Below are positions 1 through 8,803 of a stretch of DNA of 64,000 bases, piece by piece. Below the pieces are notes generated by a model. It worked only from the letters and a program-made list of their open reading frames with translations. It had not been told where the DNA came from and made no database searches. This DNA is from Lachnospiraceae bacterium (lineage in GTDB: Bacteria; Bacillota; Clostridia; Lachnospirales; Lachnospiraceae). Where the stretch lies: assembly GCA_902363135.1 (NCBI GenBank), contig CABIZF010000014.1:10625-74624 (forward strand), written 5' to 3'. A program made the translations under genes and the position numbers. The stretch's first letter is position 1. Each line of letters opens with the position of its first letter.

Positions 1-793
1 GGAGCGGATGCAGTACGAGCATATCGTCTTTGGCAAGCGCGAGCTTCGCCTTGTCCAGAATGTAGAAATCCTTCATGCGGACATAGTCCTCTTCATTGAA
101 GAAACGCTCCTTCTGTACACGGGTCATGTAGAGCAGATCCAGATCCGGAAGCGCATCCTCGAGACGTACCTCTTCCCGGAAGTCCTGATTGTTTGCCTTT
201 AAGACATCGTCGCGGATGTAATCCGGCAGTCGGAGCTCCTCCGGCGAGATCAGGACGAAGCGGATGCCCGGATAGCGGATAAGTGCCTTGATCAGGGAGT
301 GTACGGTACGGCCGAACTTCAGGTCGCCGCAAAGGCCGATCGTGAAGTGATCCAGACGGCCTTTTTCCGAACGGATCGTCATCAGGTCAGCTAAGGTCTG
401 GGTCGGATGCTGGTGGCCGCCGTCTCCGGCATTGATGACCGGGATCTTGGAATACATGGAGGCTACATACGGAGCGCCCTCCTTCGGATGTCGCATCGCG
501 CAGATGTCTGCATAGCTGGAGATGATACGGATCGTGTCAGCTACGCTCTCACCCTTGGATGCCGAACTGGAATCGGCCGAAGAAAAACCAAGTACGCTAC
601 CACCCAGATTCAACATTGCTGCTTCGAAACTGAGTCGTGTACGTGTACTTGGTTCATAAAATAAAGTCGCTAATTTTTTACCATCACAGGCGTGTGCGTA
701 TTTTTTCGGATTGGCTTTGATGTCAGCCGCAAGATTCAGAATTTGCTCAAGCTCTTCCACGGATAAATCCAATGGACTCATTACATGTCTCAT
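1..793 (-). CDS. pyrB: Aspartate carbamoyltransferase catalytic subunit (partial, 3' end outside window)
   Basis: Catalyses carbamoyl phosphate + aspartate to N-carbamoyl-aspartate, the committed step of pyrimidine synthesis, in the cytosol. Reading the minus strand from ATG at 793 gives 264 residues without a stop up to the window edge, beginning [11 protein letters not shown]. The carbamoyl-phosphate motif [10 protein letters not shown] lies at about residues 48-57, followed by a GGSV segment, an HPTQTLADL segment and a terminal LVLHPL. The family is usually about 305 residues, so roughly 40 C-terminal residues are missing. AGGAGG just upstream (about 801-807) supports the start. Transcribed divergently from the PH-domain gene. 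Confidence 0.93.
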   Translation of the reverse strand, partial: MRHVMSPLDLSVEELEQILNLAADIKANPKKYAHACDGKKLATLFYEPSTRTRLSFEAAMLNLGGSVLGFSSADSSSASKGESVADTIRIISSYADICAMRHPKEGAPYVASMYSKIPVINAGDGGHQHPTQTLADLMTIRSEKGRLDHFTIGLCGDLKFGRTVHSLIKALIRYPGIRFVLISPEELRLPDYIRDDVLKANNQDFREEVRLEDALPDLDLLYMTRVQKERFFNEEDYVRMKDFYILDKAKLALAKDDMLVLHPL

Positions 794-854
794 AGTATCC
801 TCCTTTTTGTGTGCTGTCACTTCGACCGGCGACCGGTCGGATTGCATTGCACCT

Positions 855-883
855 ATCTTATACTATCCGAATGAAAATTTCAA
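855..883 (-). promoter_or_regulatory. Probable sigma-A promoter of pyrB
   Basis: On the minus strand TTGAAA (878-883) and TAAGAT (855-860) are spaced by 17 bp. Between it and the pyrB start is a perfect short inverted repeat, GACCGG-CGA-CCGGTC, at 824-838, which would fall in the mRNA leader and could be a regulatory hairpin. No PyrR-type antiterminator is recognised. Confidence 0.5.
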
Positions 884-961
884 GAACAAATTTAAAAAAT
901 TTAGGATCGCTTATCTGTGTTCGAATACTGCCAAACTGGTCAGAAGTTTTGCCTTGTGTGC

Positions 962-990
962 TTTACGGAAAAGGAAAATACGATTATAAT
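962..990 (+). promoter_or_regulatory. Sigma-A promoter of the PH-domain gene
   Basis: TTTACG (962-967), a 17-bp spacer and a perfect TATAAT (985-990), about 40 bp before the coding start. It is back to back with the pyrB promoter. Confidence 0.65.
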
Positions 991-1032
991 AAAAAGAAGT
1001 GAATACACAGAGGAAAGCGAGGATATTAAGCT

Positions 1033-1422
1033 ATGACTTATACAGAGAAAAAGCGCTGGACATTTTTTGGACTGCCCTGGACCTTTACGACTTATACAGT
1101 GACGGATGAGGTCATTACAATCAACTCCGGATTTTTAAGACGGGTGGAGAACGACTGCTATCTCTATAAGGTAGTCGATGTGCGGCTGGAGAGCGGACTG
1201 ATGGAGCGGCTCTTCGGACTTGGCACGATCCACTGCTTCAGCGGCGATGTGACCGATCCGGACCTGCGGCTGATGCATATTAAGCATGCGAAGGAGATCA
1301 AAAACTATATCCTGAAGCAGTCGGAGGAGGAGCGCATCCGCAGAAAGACGTTAAATACACAGAGCCTCGACGGCAATCCGATGATGAACGAGATGGGGCG
1401 CGTGGACAGCTGCGACCATTAA
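1033..1422 (+). CDS. Small bacterial PH-domain protein
   Basis: A 129-residue protein resembling the bPH2/DUF304 family: an N-terminal aromatic stretch (WTFFGLPWTFTTYTVTDE), then a core with ITINSGFLRRVENDCYLYKVVDV and a turn GLGTIHCFSGD, ending in a helix (KHAKEIKNYI) as in PH folds. A C-terminal tail of about 30 polar residues has no recognised domain. The family is often membrane-associated, but no transmembrane segment is evident here. It has its own promoter and is followed by the prfC promoter, so it looks monocistronic. Function unknown; the fold assignment is by pattern only. Confidence 0.7.
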   Translation: MTYTEKKRWTFFGLPWTFTTYTVTDEVITINSGFLRRVENDCYLYKVVDVRLESGLMERLFGLGTIHCFSGDVTDPDLRLMHIKHAKEIKNYILKQSEEERIRRKTLNTQSLDGNPMMNEMGRVDSCDH

Positions 1423-1437
1423 GGGCCAAAAAGGTCG

Positions 1438-1466
1438 TTGACAGTGTTTCTCAACCTTGGTAGAAT
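1438..1466 (+). promoter_or_regulatory. Sigma-A promoter of prfC
   Basis: Consensus TTGACA (1438-1443), 17-bp spacer and TAGAAT (1461-1466), about 65 bp upstream of the prfC start codon. Confidence 0.7.
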
Positions 1467-1531
1467 AGGCAGGATGAGATAAAATAGAGACAGACTGCGG
1501 TGGTATACCGTTTTTAGGAGGAGAAACAACG

Positions 1532-3118
1532 TTGAGCAATATAAGAGAAGAGATAGAGAAGCGCCGGACCTTTGCGATTATTTCACACCCGGATGCAGGT
1601 AAGACGACCCTGACAGAGAAGTTTCTGCTGTACGGCGGAGCGATCAATCTGGCCGGCTCCGTAAAGGGAAAGGCGACCGCACGGCATGCGGTGTCCGACT
1701 GGATGGAGATCGAGAAGGAACGTGGTATTTCCGTCACGTCTTCCGTTCTGCAGTTTAATTATGACGGCTACTGCATCAATATTCTGGATACACCGGGGCA
1801 TCAGGATTTCTCGGAGGATACGTACCGTACCCTGATGGCGGCGGACTCTGCCGTGATGGTCATCGATGCATCCAAGGGAGTAGAGGCACAGACGCGCAAG
1901 CTGTTCAAGGTCTGTGTCATGCGTCATATTCCGATTTTTACCTTTATCAATAAGATGGACCGTGATGCGAACGACACCTTCGAATTGCTCGACGACATTG
2001 AGAAGGAGCTTGGCATCGCGACATGCCCGATCAACTGGCCGATCGGCTCCGGAAAGAATTTCAAGGGTGTTTACGACCGTGCGACCGGAAAAGTGACGAC
2101 CTTCACGGATACGCAGAAGGGTACGAAGCTTGGACATGCGACGGAGGTTGATGTTCATGCGCCGGAACTTCAGGAGTTCATCGGTGAGGAGAACAAGGCA
2201 CAGCTGCTCGATGAGATCGAGCTGCTCGACGGTGCGTCGGCAGAGTTCGATCAGGAGCTTGTGAGCAAGGGAGAGCTCTCCCCGGTATTCTTTGGTTCCG
2301 CACTGACGAACTTCGGTGTCGAGATTTTCCTGAAGCATTTCCTGAAGATGACGACTTCGCCGCTTCCGAGAAAGGCAGACTGCGGCATCATCGATCCGAT
2401 GAGTGAAGATTTCTCTGCGTTTGTATTCAAAATTCAGGCGAATATGAACCGGGCACACCGCGACCGTATCGCATTCATGCGTATCTGCTCCGGTAAATTT
2501 GATGCGGGTATGGAAGTCTACCATGTACAGGGAGACCGCAAGCAGCGTCTTTCCCAGCCGCAGCAGATGATGGCATCTGAGCGCCAGGTGATTTCAGAGG
2601 CCTATGCGGGTGATATCATCGGCGTCTTTGATCCGGGCATCTTTTCGATCGGCGATACGATCTGTATGCCGGGCAAAAAGTTCTGTTACGAGGGGATTCC
2701 GACCTTTGCGCCGGAGCATTTCGCGCGGGTACGTCAGCTCGACACGATGAAGCGCAAGCAGTTCATCAAGGGGATCAGCGAGATCGCGCAGGAAGGTGCG
2801 ATCCAGATCTTCCAGGAGTACAACACCGGTATGGAGGAGATCATCGTCGGCGTGGTCGGCGTGCTGCAGTTCGACGTACTGAAGTACCGTCTGGAAAATG
2901 AATACAAGGTAGACATCCGCTTAGAGGAGCTGCCATACGAATACATCCGCTGGATCGAGAACGAGGACATCGATCTGAACCGCCTTGTCGGCACATCAGA
3001 TATGAAGAAGATCCGCGACCTCAAGGGCCGCCCGCTGCTCCTCTTCATCAACAGCTGGTCGGTAGGCATGGTGTTGGATCGAAACGAAGGACTGGTGCTG
3101 TCGGAGTTTGGGCGCTAG
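1532..3118 (+). CDS. prfC: Peptide chain release factor 3
   Basis: GTPase that recycles RF1/RF2 from the ribosome after termination. 528 residues, normal for RF3. G1 HPDAGKTT is at residues 19-26, the switch region RGISVTSS at 64-71, G3 DTPGH at 86-90 and G4 NKMD at 140-143. The C-terminal RF3 domain is present (QEYNTGMEEIIVGVVGVLQF). The start is TTG at 1532: AGGAGGAG at about 1516-1523 is correctly spaced and no ATG lies between it and the G1 motif. Monocistronic, with its own promoter. Confidence 0.96.
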   Translation: MSNIREEIEKRRTFAIISHPDAGKTTLTEKFLLYGGAINLAGSVKGKATARHAVSDWMEIEKERGISVTSSVLQFNYDGYCINILDTPGHQDFSEDTYRTLMAADSAVMVIDASKGVEAQTRKLFKVCVMRHIPIFTFINKMDRDANDTFELLDDIEKELGIATCPINWPIGSGKNFKGVYDRATGKVTTFTDTQKGTKLGHATEVDVHAPELQEFIGEENKAQLLDEIELLDGASAEFDQELVSKGELSPVFFGSALTNFGVEIFLKHFLKMTTSPLPRKADCGIIDPMSEDFSAFVFKIQANMNRAHRDRIAFMRICSGKFDAGMEVYHVQGDRKQRLSQPQQMMASERQVISEAYAGDIIGVFDPGIFSIGDTICMPGKKFCYEGIPTFAPEHFARVRQLDTMKRKQFIKGISEIAQEGAIQIFQEYNTGMEEIIVGVVGVLQFDVLKYRLENEYKVDIRLEELPYEYIRWIENEDIDLNRLVGTSDMKKIRDLKGRPLLLFINSWSVGMVLDRNEGLVLSEFGR

Positions 3119-3141
3119 CAGTTTCGAAATTGCATCCAGAA

Positions 3142-3380
3142 AAAACAGACCGTGCAAATGAATTCCCGCGCGCAACGCGCCAAGTAGTCAAGCTTGCTTG
3201 AATATTTGGCGATTGCCGCGAGAGTCAAAGGTTTGCCACCTGTGGCGAAGCTTTGATTTGCTAAGGTCTGTTTTGGCTGGATGGAACGTGCGGAACGCAC
3301 GTTTAGCCGCAGACAGGAGCTGCGAAGCAGCGGATAGTTCGCGAAGCGAATGTGTCTGTGGCTTGGTCGAAACGTCCGCA
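3142..3380 (+). repeat. Multi-branched palindromic intergenic element (clan member C)
   Basis: Nearly all of this stretch pairs with itself. An outer helix joins AAAACAGACC (about 3142-3151) to GGTCTGTTTT (3265-3274), extended inward by GCAAAT/ATTTGC. It encloses hairpins at GCGCGCAACGCGC, a CGCCAA/TTTGGCG helix around TCAAGCTTGCTTGA, and a TCAAAG/CTTTGA helix around GCCAC/GTGGC. The second half (3300-3380) pairs GCCGCAGACA with TGTCTGTGGC around GCTGCGAAGCAGC and TTCGCGAAGCGAA. That half carries the core GCGAAGC..GGAT..GCGAA..GAATGT shared with the other dispersed repeats of the window. No coding content is supported. Confidence 0.75.
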
Positions 3381-3490
3381 CTATAAAAAAACTTTCCAAA
3401 CCACATATTTATTTGCTAAGGACTGTTTTCACGGAATATGACGTGCGGAACGCATTATAAAATACTTTCCAAACCACATATTTTTTGCTA
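3257..3490 (+). repeat. 74-bp tandem duplication carrying the asp23 promoter, first copy interrupted by 81 bp
   Basis: Unit copy 1 is 3257-3299 plus 3381-3420; copy 2 is 3412-3490. Matching segments are TTTGCTAAGGWCTGTTTT, ACGTGCGGAACGCA and ACTTTCCAAACCACATATTT. The first copy contains an extra 81 bp (3300-3380) bounded by CGCA at 3296-3299 and again at 3377-3380. The second copy goes straight from CGCA to TTATAAAA. Only the second copy ends in a good -10 box (TATAAT). Confidence 0.7.
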
Positions 3491-3494
3491 TAAT
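3466..3494 (+). promoter_or_regulatory. Promoter of the asp23-like gene
   Basis: TTTCCA (3466-3471), 17-bp spacer and TATAAT (3489-3494), about 40 bp before the start codon. Confidence 0.6.
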
Positions 3495-3535
3495 ATCCAC
3501 AGGTTATGTTCAGTTAAACAAGATGGAGGTTTTCT

Positions 3536-3925
3536 ATGGAAAATGCAGAGGTTCATACACATAAAATAGAGACAGAAGAAAAATTCGGCGAGGTACGGAT
3601 CGCAGATGAGGTAGTTGCTATCATCGCAGGTCTGGCAGCCTCTGAGGTGGAGGGAGTAGCCTCCATGGCCGGAAATGTGACGAGAGACCTGATTGAGAAG
3701 CTCGGTATGAAGAGCCTTTCAAAGGGGGTCAAGATCACGATGGATGAGGATACTGTCCGGGTCGCACTTGCGATCAACATCCGCTACGGCTACAGCGTGC
3801 CGTCGACCTGCACACAGATTCAGGAAAAGGTCAAGACGGCGATCGAGACGATGACAGGACTTGATGTGGCAGAGGTCAATGTCAAGATTGTAAATGTCAC
3901 AATGGACAATGAGAATACAAAATAA
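3536..3925 (+). CDS. Asp23/Gls24 family protein (YqhY-like)
   Basis: A 129-residue Asp23/Gls24 protein. The segments GEVRIADEVVAIIAGLAASEVEGVA and YGYSVPSTCTQIQEKVKTAIETMTGLDVAEVNVKIVNV, given here only as landmarks at about residues 19-43 and 83-120, are typical of the family. Position directly before nusB matches the conserved yqhY-nusB pairing of Firmicutes; in Bacillus, YqhY has been linked to fatty-acid synthesis homeostasis. Start ATG at 3536 follows GGAGG at 3524-3528. Cytosolic, no signal peptide. A hairpin after the gene may lower read-through into nusB. Confidence 0.88.
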   Translation: MENAEVHTHKIETEEKFGEVRIADEVVAIIAGLAASEVEGVASMAGNVTRDLIEKLGMKSLSKGVKITMDEDTVRVALAINIRYGYSVPSTCTQIQEKVKTAIETMTGLDVAEVNVKIVNVTMDNENTK

Positions 3926-3934
3926 GACCTGAAG

Positions 3935-3996
3935 AAAGGCTGCTGCAGGGCATGAGGTCGGAGGACCACAGATGGATTGCAGCGGCCTTCTGTTTA
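3935..3996 (+). terminator. Long-loop hairpin, possible attenuating terminator between asp23-like gene and nusB
   Basis: AAGGCTGCTGCA (about 3935-3946) pairs over 12 bp, with one wobble, with TGCAGCGGCCTT (about 3977-3988), followed by CTGTTT. The loop is about 30 nt and the U-run is weak. Confidence 0.35.
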
Positions 3997-4119
3997 TACA
4001 GATAAAACTGCCGTGCTTCGTTAGCTATGGCCACAGAGATTGGGCAAAGCTTCCGGCGGGACATGCCGGAGACGGCAGGGGATATCTGTCTGGCGAGAAG
4101 GGTCGGTAAGGGAGACAGA

Positions 4120-4512
4120 ATGAAAAGAAGCGAGATCAGAGAAAATATTTTTAAGCTGGTGTTCTGTGGGGAATTTCACACAAGCAGTGAGCTTGAGGAC
4201 CAGCTGAATGCTTATCTGGAAGATGTGGAGTGCACCGATCAGGAGCGCAGCTACATCGCAACGAAGTTTGAAGGGATCTGTGAGAAGATCACCGAGATCG
4301 ACGAGGCCATCAATCAGGTGGCAAAGGGATGGAAGACCGGACGTATGGGAAAGGCAGAGCTGGCGATCCTTCGTCTGGCAGTCTATGAGATGAAGTACGA
4401 CGAAGATGTTCCGGTAAAGGTAGCGATCAATGAGGCGGTCGAGCTGGCGAAGAAGTTCGGCGGAGATGAGTCACCGGCCTTTGTCAACGGTATTCTGGCG
4501 AAGCTCGCGTAA
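4120..4512 (+). CDS. nusB: Transcription antitermination factor NusB
   Basis: Antitermination factor for rRNA transcription, acting with NusE/S10 on BoxA RNA. 130 residues from ATG at 4120, preceded by AAGGGAGA (4108-4115). An in-frame upstream ATG at 4027 would add a non-conserved tail and lacks a ribosome site. Family landmarks are the helical core and the C-terminal PVKVAINEAVELAKKFGG followed by FVNGILAKLA. It starts a tightly packed run into xseA (5 bp gap). Confidence 0.95.
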   Translation: MKRSEIRENIFKLVFCGEFHTSSELEDQLNAYLEDVECTDQERSYIATKFEGICEKITEIDEAINQVAKGWKTGRMGKAELAILRLAVYEMKYDEDVPVKVAINEAVELAKKFGGDESPAFVNGILAKLA

Positions 4513-4517
4513 GCTCT

Positions 4518-5738
4518 ATGCAGAAGGTATATTCCGTCGGGCAGATCAACACCTACATTCGAAATATGTTCACACAGGACTTTGTTCTGAACCGGGTCAG
4601 TGTCCGGGGTGAGATATCCAATCTGAAATATCATACCTCCGGGCATATCTATTTTACATTAAAGGATGCCTCGGCCGCGATTGCCTGTGTCATGTTTGCC
4701 GGTGCCAGAGGGGGACTGGCTTTTCGAATGTCCAACGGACAGCAGGTCATTGTGGACGGAGCGGTGAATGTCTATGAGCGCGACGGTAAATATCAGCTCT
4801 ATGCGACGAAGATCCGGCAGGACGGGGCAGGAGAGCTGTATGAAAAATTTCTGGAGCTGAAGGAAGAGCTGGAAGAGATGGGGATGTTTGCACCGGAGTA
4901 CAAGCAGCCCATTCCGAAGTTTGTCCGGCGGCTCGGAGTCGTCACGGCTCCGACCGGAGCGGCGATCCGCGATATCATCAACATAGCGACGCGGAGGAAT
5001 CCGGGTATCCGGATCATCCTTTACCCGGCGAAGGTGCAGGGGGAGGGCGCAGCCGAAAGTGTGGCGGCAGGACTGGCTGCCCTGGATGCACTTGGAGTTG
5101 ATGTAATCATCGTCGGGCGCGGCGGTGGTTCGATCGAAGATCTGTGGGCATTTAATGAGGAGACGGTTGCCCGCGCGATCTTTTCCTGTCATACGCCGGT
5201 GATCTCGGCGGTCGGACATGAGACGGATACGACGATTGCAGATTTCGTTGCAGATCTGCGGGCACCCACGCCGTCCGCTGCGGCGGAGCTTGCGGTGGCA
5301 GACGTCACTGCATGGCTGCAGGCGCTGGATGAGGATGCACTTCAGCTGCAGCGCATTATGCAGAGGATGATAAAGGACGCGCGGAGCCGCTTGCGGGAGT
5401 GCGAGCTGCGGATGCGCTATGCGAAGCCACAGCAGCGGCTCATGCAGCAGAAGCAAAGACTGGATGAGTATGAGGAGCGCCTGCGGCGCGCCATGCAGTC
5501 TTTGCTGGAGCAGACTCGCCATCAGCTGGCACTCAGCGAAGAGCGTCTGCGCAGGTTCTCTCCTTATGAAAAGCTGGAGAGCGGCTACGGCTGCATTTTA
5601 ACAGAGGACGGGAGACGGATCCGTTCCGTATCGCAGGTCGCGCCCGGAGAGGTCGTGCAGATCTACCTGGCGGATGGTCGGATGACAGCCCGGATACAGG
5701 AAGTGAAAGAATCTAAAGTGGATAGTGGGAAAAAATAA
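4518..5738 (+). CDS. xseA: Exodeoxyribonuclease VII large subunit
   Basis: Large subunit of the single-strand-specific bidirectional exonuclease that acts in mismatch and damage processing. 406 residues, usual for the family. An N-terminal OB fold occupies residues 1-105 (VSVRGEISNLKYH, HIYFTLKD), then the catalytic domain with RRLGVVTAPTGAAIRDI, DVIIVGRGGGSIEDLWAF and VISAVGHETDTTIADFVAD, then a long coiled coil (about 260-350). xseB follows after 77 bp. Confidence 0.96.
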   Translation: MQKVYSVGQINTYIRNMFTQDFVLNRVSVRGEISNLKYHTSGHIYFTLKDASAAIACVMFAGARGGLAFRMSNGQQVIVDGAVNVYERDGKYQLYATKIRQDGAGELYEKFLELKEELEEMGMFAPEYKQPIPKFVRRLGVVTAPTGAAIRDIINIATRRNPGIRIILYPAKVQGEGAAESVAAGLAALDALGVDVIIVGRGGGSIEDLWAFNEETVARAIFSCHTPVISAVGHETDTTIADFVADLRAPTPSAAAELAVADVTAWLQALDEDALQLQRIMQRMIKDARSRLRECELRMRYAKPQQRLMQQKQRLDEYEERLRRAMQSLLEQTRHQLALSEERLRRFSPYEKLESGYGCILTEDGRRIRSVSQVAPGEVVQIYLADGRMTARIQEVKESKVDSGKK

Positions 5739-5815
5739 CGAATCAGGTAAGTTCCTAAGATTCATTGCAAAAAGCAGTGTATGGGGATTTCGCATAAGAA
5801 AAAGGAGGATGAGAG

Positions 5816-6037
5816 ATGGCAGAGCCAAATACCACCGGGCAGGAGACGCTCGAGGAGAGCATGGAGCGACTGGAGACGATTTTAGATACGTTAGAGGGCG
5901 ACGACATCTCTTTAGAAGAATCCTTTGCCCTCTATCAAAAGGGCATGAAGCTCGTACAGAGCTGTAAAGAAAAGATAGATACCGTAGAGAAAAAGATTTT
6001 GATCATGAATGGGGATGGCGGTCTTGATGAATTTTAA
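5816..6037 (+). CDS. xseB: Exodeoxyribonuclease VII small subunit
   Basis: 73 residues, typical for XseB. The conserved stretch is LEESMERLETILDTLEGDD followed by SLEESFALYQKGMKL; it binds the XseA coiled coil. AAAGGAGGATGAG upstream of 5816 is a strong ribosome site. The 3' end overlaps the start of ispA by 11 bp, implying translational coupling. Confidence 0.95.
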   Translation: MAEPNTTGQETLEESMERLETILDTLEGDDISLEESFALYQKGMKLVQSCKEKIDTVEKKILIMNGDGGLDEF

Positions 6038-6914
6038 TGATGAGATGAAAAAACGTGTGACAGAAATCAGGAGTATCATTGAAAAGTATCTTCCGCAGGA
6101 GGAAGGCTTTCAGAAGACGCTGCTGGAGGCGATGAACTACAGTATGCTGGTTGGAGGGAAAAAGCTCCGTCCGCTTCTGATGCAGCAGACCTATGTGATG
6201 TTTGGCGGGCATAAGCGGGTGATCGAGCCGTTTATGGCGGCGATGGAGATGATCCACACCCATTCGCTGATCCACGATGACCTTCCGGCGATGGACAACG
6301 ATGAATACCGCAGAGGAAAAAAGACGACCCACGTCGTCTACGGAGAAGCGATGGCGATCCTTGCAGGCGACGCGCTTCTGAACCTTGCCTATGAGACTGC
6401 CTCACAGGCATTTGACCTGGAGCCGGGCAATCCGACAGTCGGAAAGGCATTCCAGATCCTCTCGGCAAAGACCGGCATGACCGGCATGATCGGCGGACAG
6501 TCTGTGGATGTGGAGTATGTCGACCGTCCATTGAGTGCAGAGCAGCTGCAGTTCATCTATGAGCTGAAAACAGGTGCACTGATTGAGGCATCCATGATGA
6601 TCGGAGCCGTACTGGCGGGAGCAGATGCGGATACGGTAGAAAAGGTCGGGCAGATCGGGCAGAACGTCGGCATGGCCTTCCAGATACAGGATGATATTCT
6701 CGATGTGACCGGTGACGAGGCAGTGCTCGGAAAGCCGACGAAGAGCGATGAGAAAAATCATAAAATCACCTATGTTTCCGTGAAAGGACTGGATCAGGCA
6801 CGCAAAGATGTGGAACGCTATTCCAAAGAGGCGGTCCGGCTGCTTGAGGAGCTTCCATGTGAGAATGAGTTTTTACACGAGCTGATCTTAAACCTGATTT
6901 CGCGGGATGCATGA
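6027..6914 (+). CDS. ispA: Polyprenyl (farnesyl/geranyl) diphosphate synthase
   Basis: Head-to-tail condensation of isopentenyl diphosphate with allylic diphosphates; supplies C15 precursors for undecaprenyl phosphate and quinone-type lipids. 295 residues from ATG 6027. The first Asp-rich motif DDLPAMD is at residues 84-90, the second (FQIQDDILD) near 218, and GGKKLRP near 43. ATGs at 6009 and 6015 are in frame, but the ribosome-site-like GGGGAT sits where 6027 is the better spaced start. Next to dxs, so the operon combines MEP-pathway entry and prenyl elongation. Confidence 0.93.
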   Translation: MNFNDEMKKRVTEIRSIIEKYLPQEEGFQKTLLEAMNYSMLVGGKKLRPLLMQQTYVMFGGHKRVIEPFMAAMEMIHTHSLIHDDLPAMDNDEYRRGKKTTHVVYGEAMAILAGDALLNLAYETASQAFDLEPGNPTVGKAFQILSAKTGMTGMIGGQSVDVEYVDRPLSAEQLQFIYELKTGALIEASMMIGAVLAGADADTVEKVGQIGQNVGMAFQIQDDILDVTGDEAVLGKPTKSDEKNHKITYVSVKGLDQARKDVERYSKEAVRLLEELPCENEFLHELILNLISRDA

Positions 6915-6926
6915 GGAAGGGTGGCG

Positions 6927-8792
6927 TTGATTCTGTTAGAGCAGATTGAAAAAGCAAATGATATTAAAAAGATAGACAAAGAGAAGCTACCGGAGCTCGC
7001 AGCTGAAATCCGGGCGTTTCTCATTGAAAAGATCAGCCGAAACGGTGGTCATCTGGCGTCTAATCTCGGTGTCGTGGAGCTGACGATCGCGCTGCACCGT
7101 GTGCTGAATTTTCCGGAGGACAAGCTGATCTGGGACGTCGGGCATCAGTCTTACACCCATAAGATTCTGACCGGAAGACGGGACGGCTTCGATAAGATGC
7201 GTAAATATGGCGGTATGAGTGGTTTCCCGAAGCGCAAGGAGAGCGACTGCGACGCCTTTGATACCGGCCACAGTTCGACCTCTATTTCCGCAGGGCTTGG
7301 CTATGTGGAGGCGCGGGATCTGCAGAAGCAGGACTACACAGTCGTATCGGTGATCGGAGACGGTGCACTCACCGGCGGTATGGCCTACGAAGCGCTGAAT
7401 AATGCGGCGCGGCTGGAGAAAAATTTTATCATCGTTTTAAATGATAACAACATGTCGATCTCAGAAAATGTCGGCGGTATTTCTGCTTATTTGAGCAATA
7501 TCCGCACGGCAGATTCCTACACCGGGCTGAAGAACGGGCTTGAGAATACGCTGCGTCAGATTCCGGTATATGGCGACCGGCTGATCAAGGGGATACGCAG
7601 TACGAAGCAGGGGATCAAGCAGTTCCTTGTGCCGGGTATGTTCTTTGAGGAGATGGGGATCACCTATTTAGGTCCGGTAGACGGACACAACATCGCTCAG
7701 GTGACACGGGTGCTGAACGATGCAAAAAAGGTAAACGGAGCAGTCCTTGTCCATGTCATCACAAAGAAGGGCAAGGGCTACGGGCCGGCAGAGCGGATGC
7801 CGTCACGGTTCCACGGGGCGGAGCCGTTTGATATTGAGACCGGGCTTCCGGTGGCCAGAAAGAAAAAAGCCGGTTATACTGATGTTTTTTCGACGGTGAT
7901 GTGTAAGATGGGCGCGAAGAATCCGAAGCTTGTGGCAATCACAGCTGCGATGCCGGGTGGCACGGGACTGAAGCGCTTCCGGAATATGTACCGTGACCGT
8001 TTCTTTGATGTGGGCATTGCAGAAGGCCATGCGGTGACGTTTGCGGCAGGACTGGCAGCGGGCGGTATGAAGCCGGTCGTGGCGGTGTATTCCTCCTTTT
8101 TACAAAGAGGCTTCGATCAGGTGATCCACGATGTCTGTATTCAGAACCTGCCGGTTGTCTTTGCGATTGACCGTGCAGGACTTGTCGGCAGCGACGGGGA
8201 GACGCATCAGGGTATCTTCGATCTGTCTTATCTCTCGGCGATTCCGAACATGTGCCTCATGGCGCCGAAGAATAAATGGGAGCTGGCAGATATGCTCAAG
8301 TATGCGATTGACTATGAGGGGCCGATCGCTTTACGCTATCCGCGGGGAGAGGCTTACGACGGGCTGCAGGAGTTCCGTGCGCCGGTCGTATATGGCAAAT
8401 CAGAGCTGCTCTACGACGAGTGTGGGCTTGCGCTGGTCGCAGTCGGCAGCATGGTAAAGACGGCGCTGCAGGTGCGGGAGATGCTCAAGGGCATCGGCTA
8501 CAGCTGTACGATCGTGAACGGACGCTTTGTAAAGCCGGTTGACGAGGAGATGCTGCAGTACCTTGCGGCGGATCATTCCATGATTGTCACGATGGAGGAA
8601 AATGTGAAGAGCGGCGGCTTCGGCGAAAAGGTACTGGAATATTACAATGAGACGGGAGCGGATGTACAGGTGCTGCAGATTGCGCTGCCGGATGACTATA
8701 TTGAGCACGGCAATGTAGATGTGCTGAAACAGGAGACCTGCATCGATGCAGAGTCGATCTTCAAGCGGATCGTGGCACGGTATCAGGCGTAA
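6927..8792 (+). CDS. dxs: 1-deoxy-D-xylulose-5-phosphate synthase
   Basis: TPP enzyme joining pyruvate and glyceraldehyde 3-phosphate, first step of the MEP isoprenoid pathway. 621 residues. N-terminal GGHLASNLGVVELTIALH, the TPP motif GDGALTGGMAYEALNN near residues 148-163 with NDNNMSIS, and a C-terminal transketolase domain (GIAEGHAVTFAAGLA, DRAGLVGSDGETHQG). I prefer TTG at 6927 (MILLEQI, family-like; AGGAAGG at 6914-6920 is 6 bp away). GTG at 6921 is in frame but abuts the ribosome site. Confidence 0.95.
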   Translation: MILLEQIEKANDIKKIDKEKLPELAAEIRAFLIEKISRNGGHLASNLGVVELTIALHRVLNFPEDKLIWDVGHQSYTHKILTGRRDGFDKMRKYGGMSGFPKRKESDCDAFDTGHSSTSISAGLGYVEARDLQKQDYTVVSVIGDGALTGGMAYEALNNAARLEKNFIIVLNDNNMSISENVGGISAYLSNIRTADSYTGLKNGLENTLRQIPVYGDRLIKGIRSTKQGIKQFLVPGMFFEEMGITYLGPVDGHNIAQVTRVLNDAKKVNGAVLVHVITKKGKGYGPAERMPSRFHGAEPFDIETGLPVARKKKAGYTDVFSTVMCKMGAKNPKLVAITAAMPGGTGLKRFRNMYRDRFFDVGIAEGHAVTFAAGLAAGGMKPVVAVYSSFLQRGFDQVIHDVCIQNLPVVFAIDRAGLVGSDGETHQGIFDLSYLSAIPNMCLMAPKNKWELADMLKYAIDYEGPIALRYPRGEAYDGLQEFRAPVVYGKSELLYDECGLALVAVGSMVKTALQVREMLKGIGYSCTIVNGRFVKPVDEEMLQYLAADHSMIVTMEENVKSGGFGEKVLEYYNETGADVQVLQIALPDDYIEHGNVDVLKQETCIDAESIFKRIVARYQA

Positions 8793-8803
8793 AGGAGTTT
8801 TCG

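Noticed and set aside
824..838. GACCGG-CGA-CCGGTC as a pyrimidine-responsive attenuator
   Set aside because: Only six pairs, no T-run and no PyrR-binding loop consensus; retained only as a note under the pyrB promoter.
1583..2524. 313-codon frame antisense to prfC
   Set aside because: Basic, low-complexity shadow of a conserved GTPase gene without any domain of its own.
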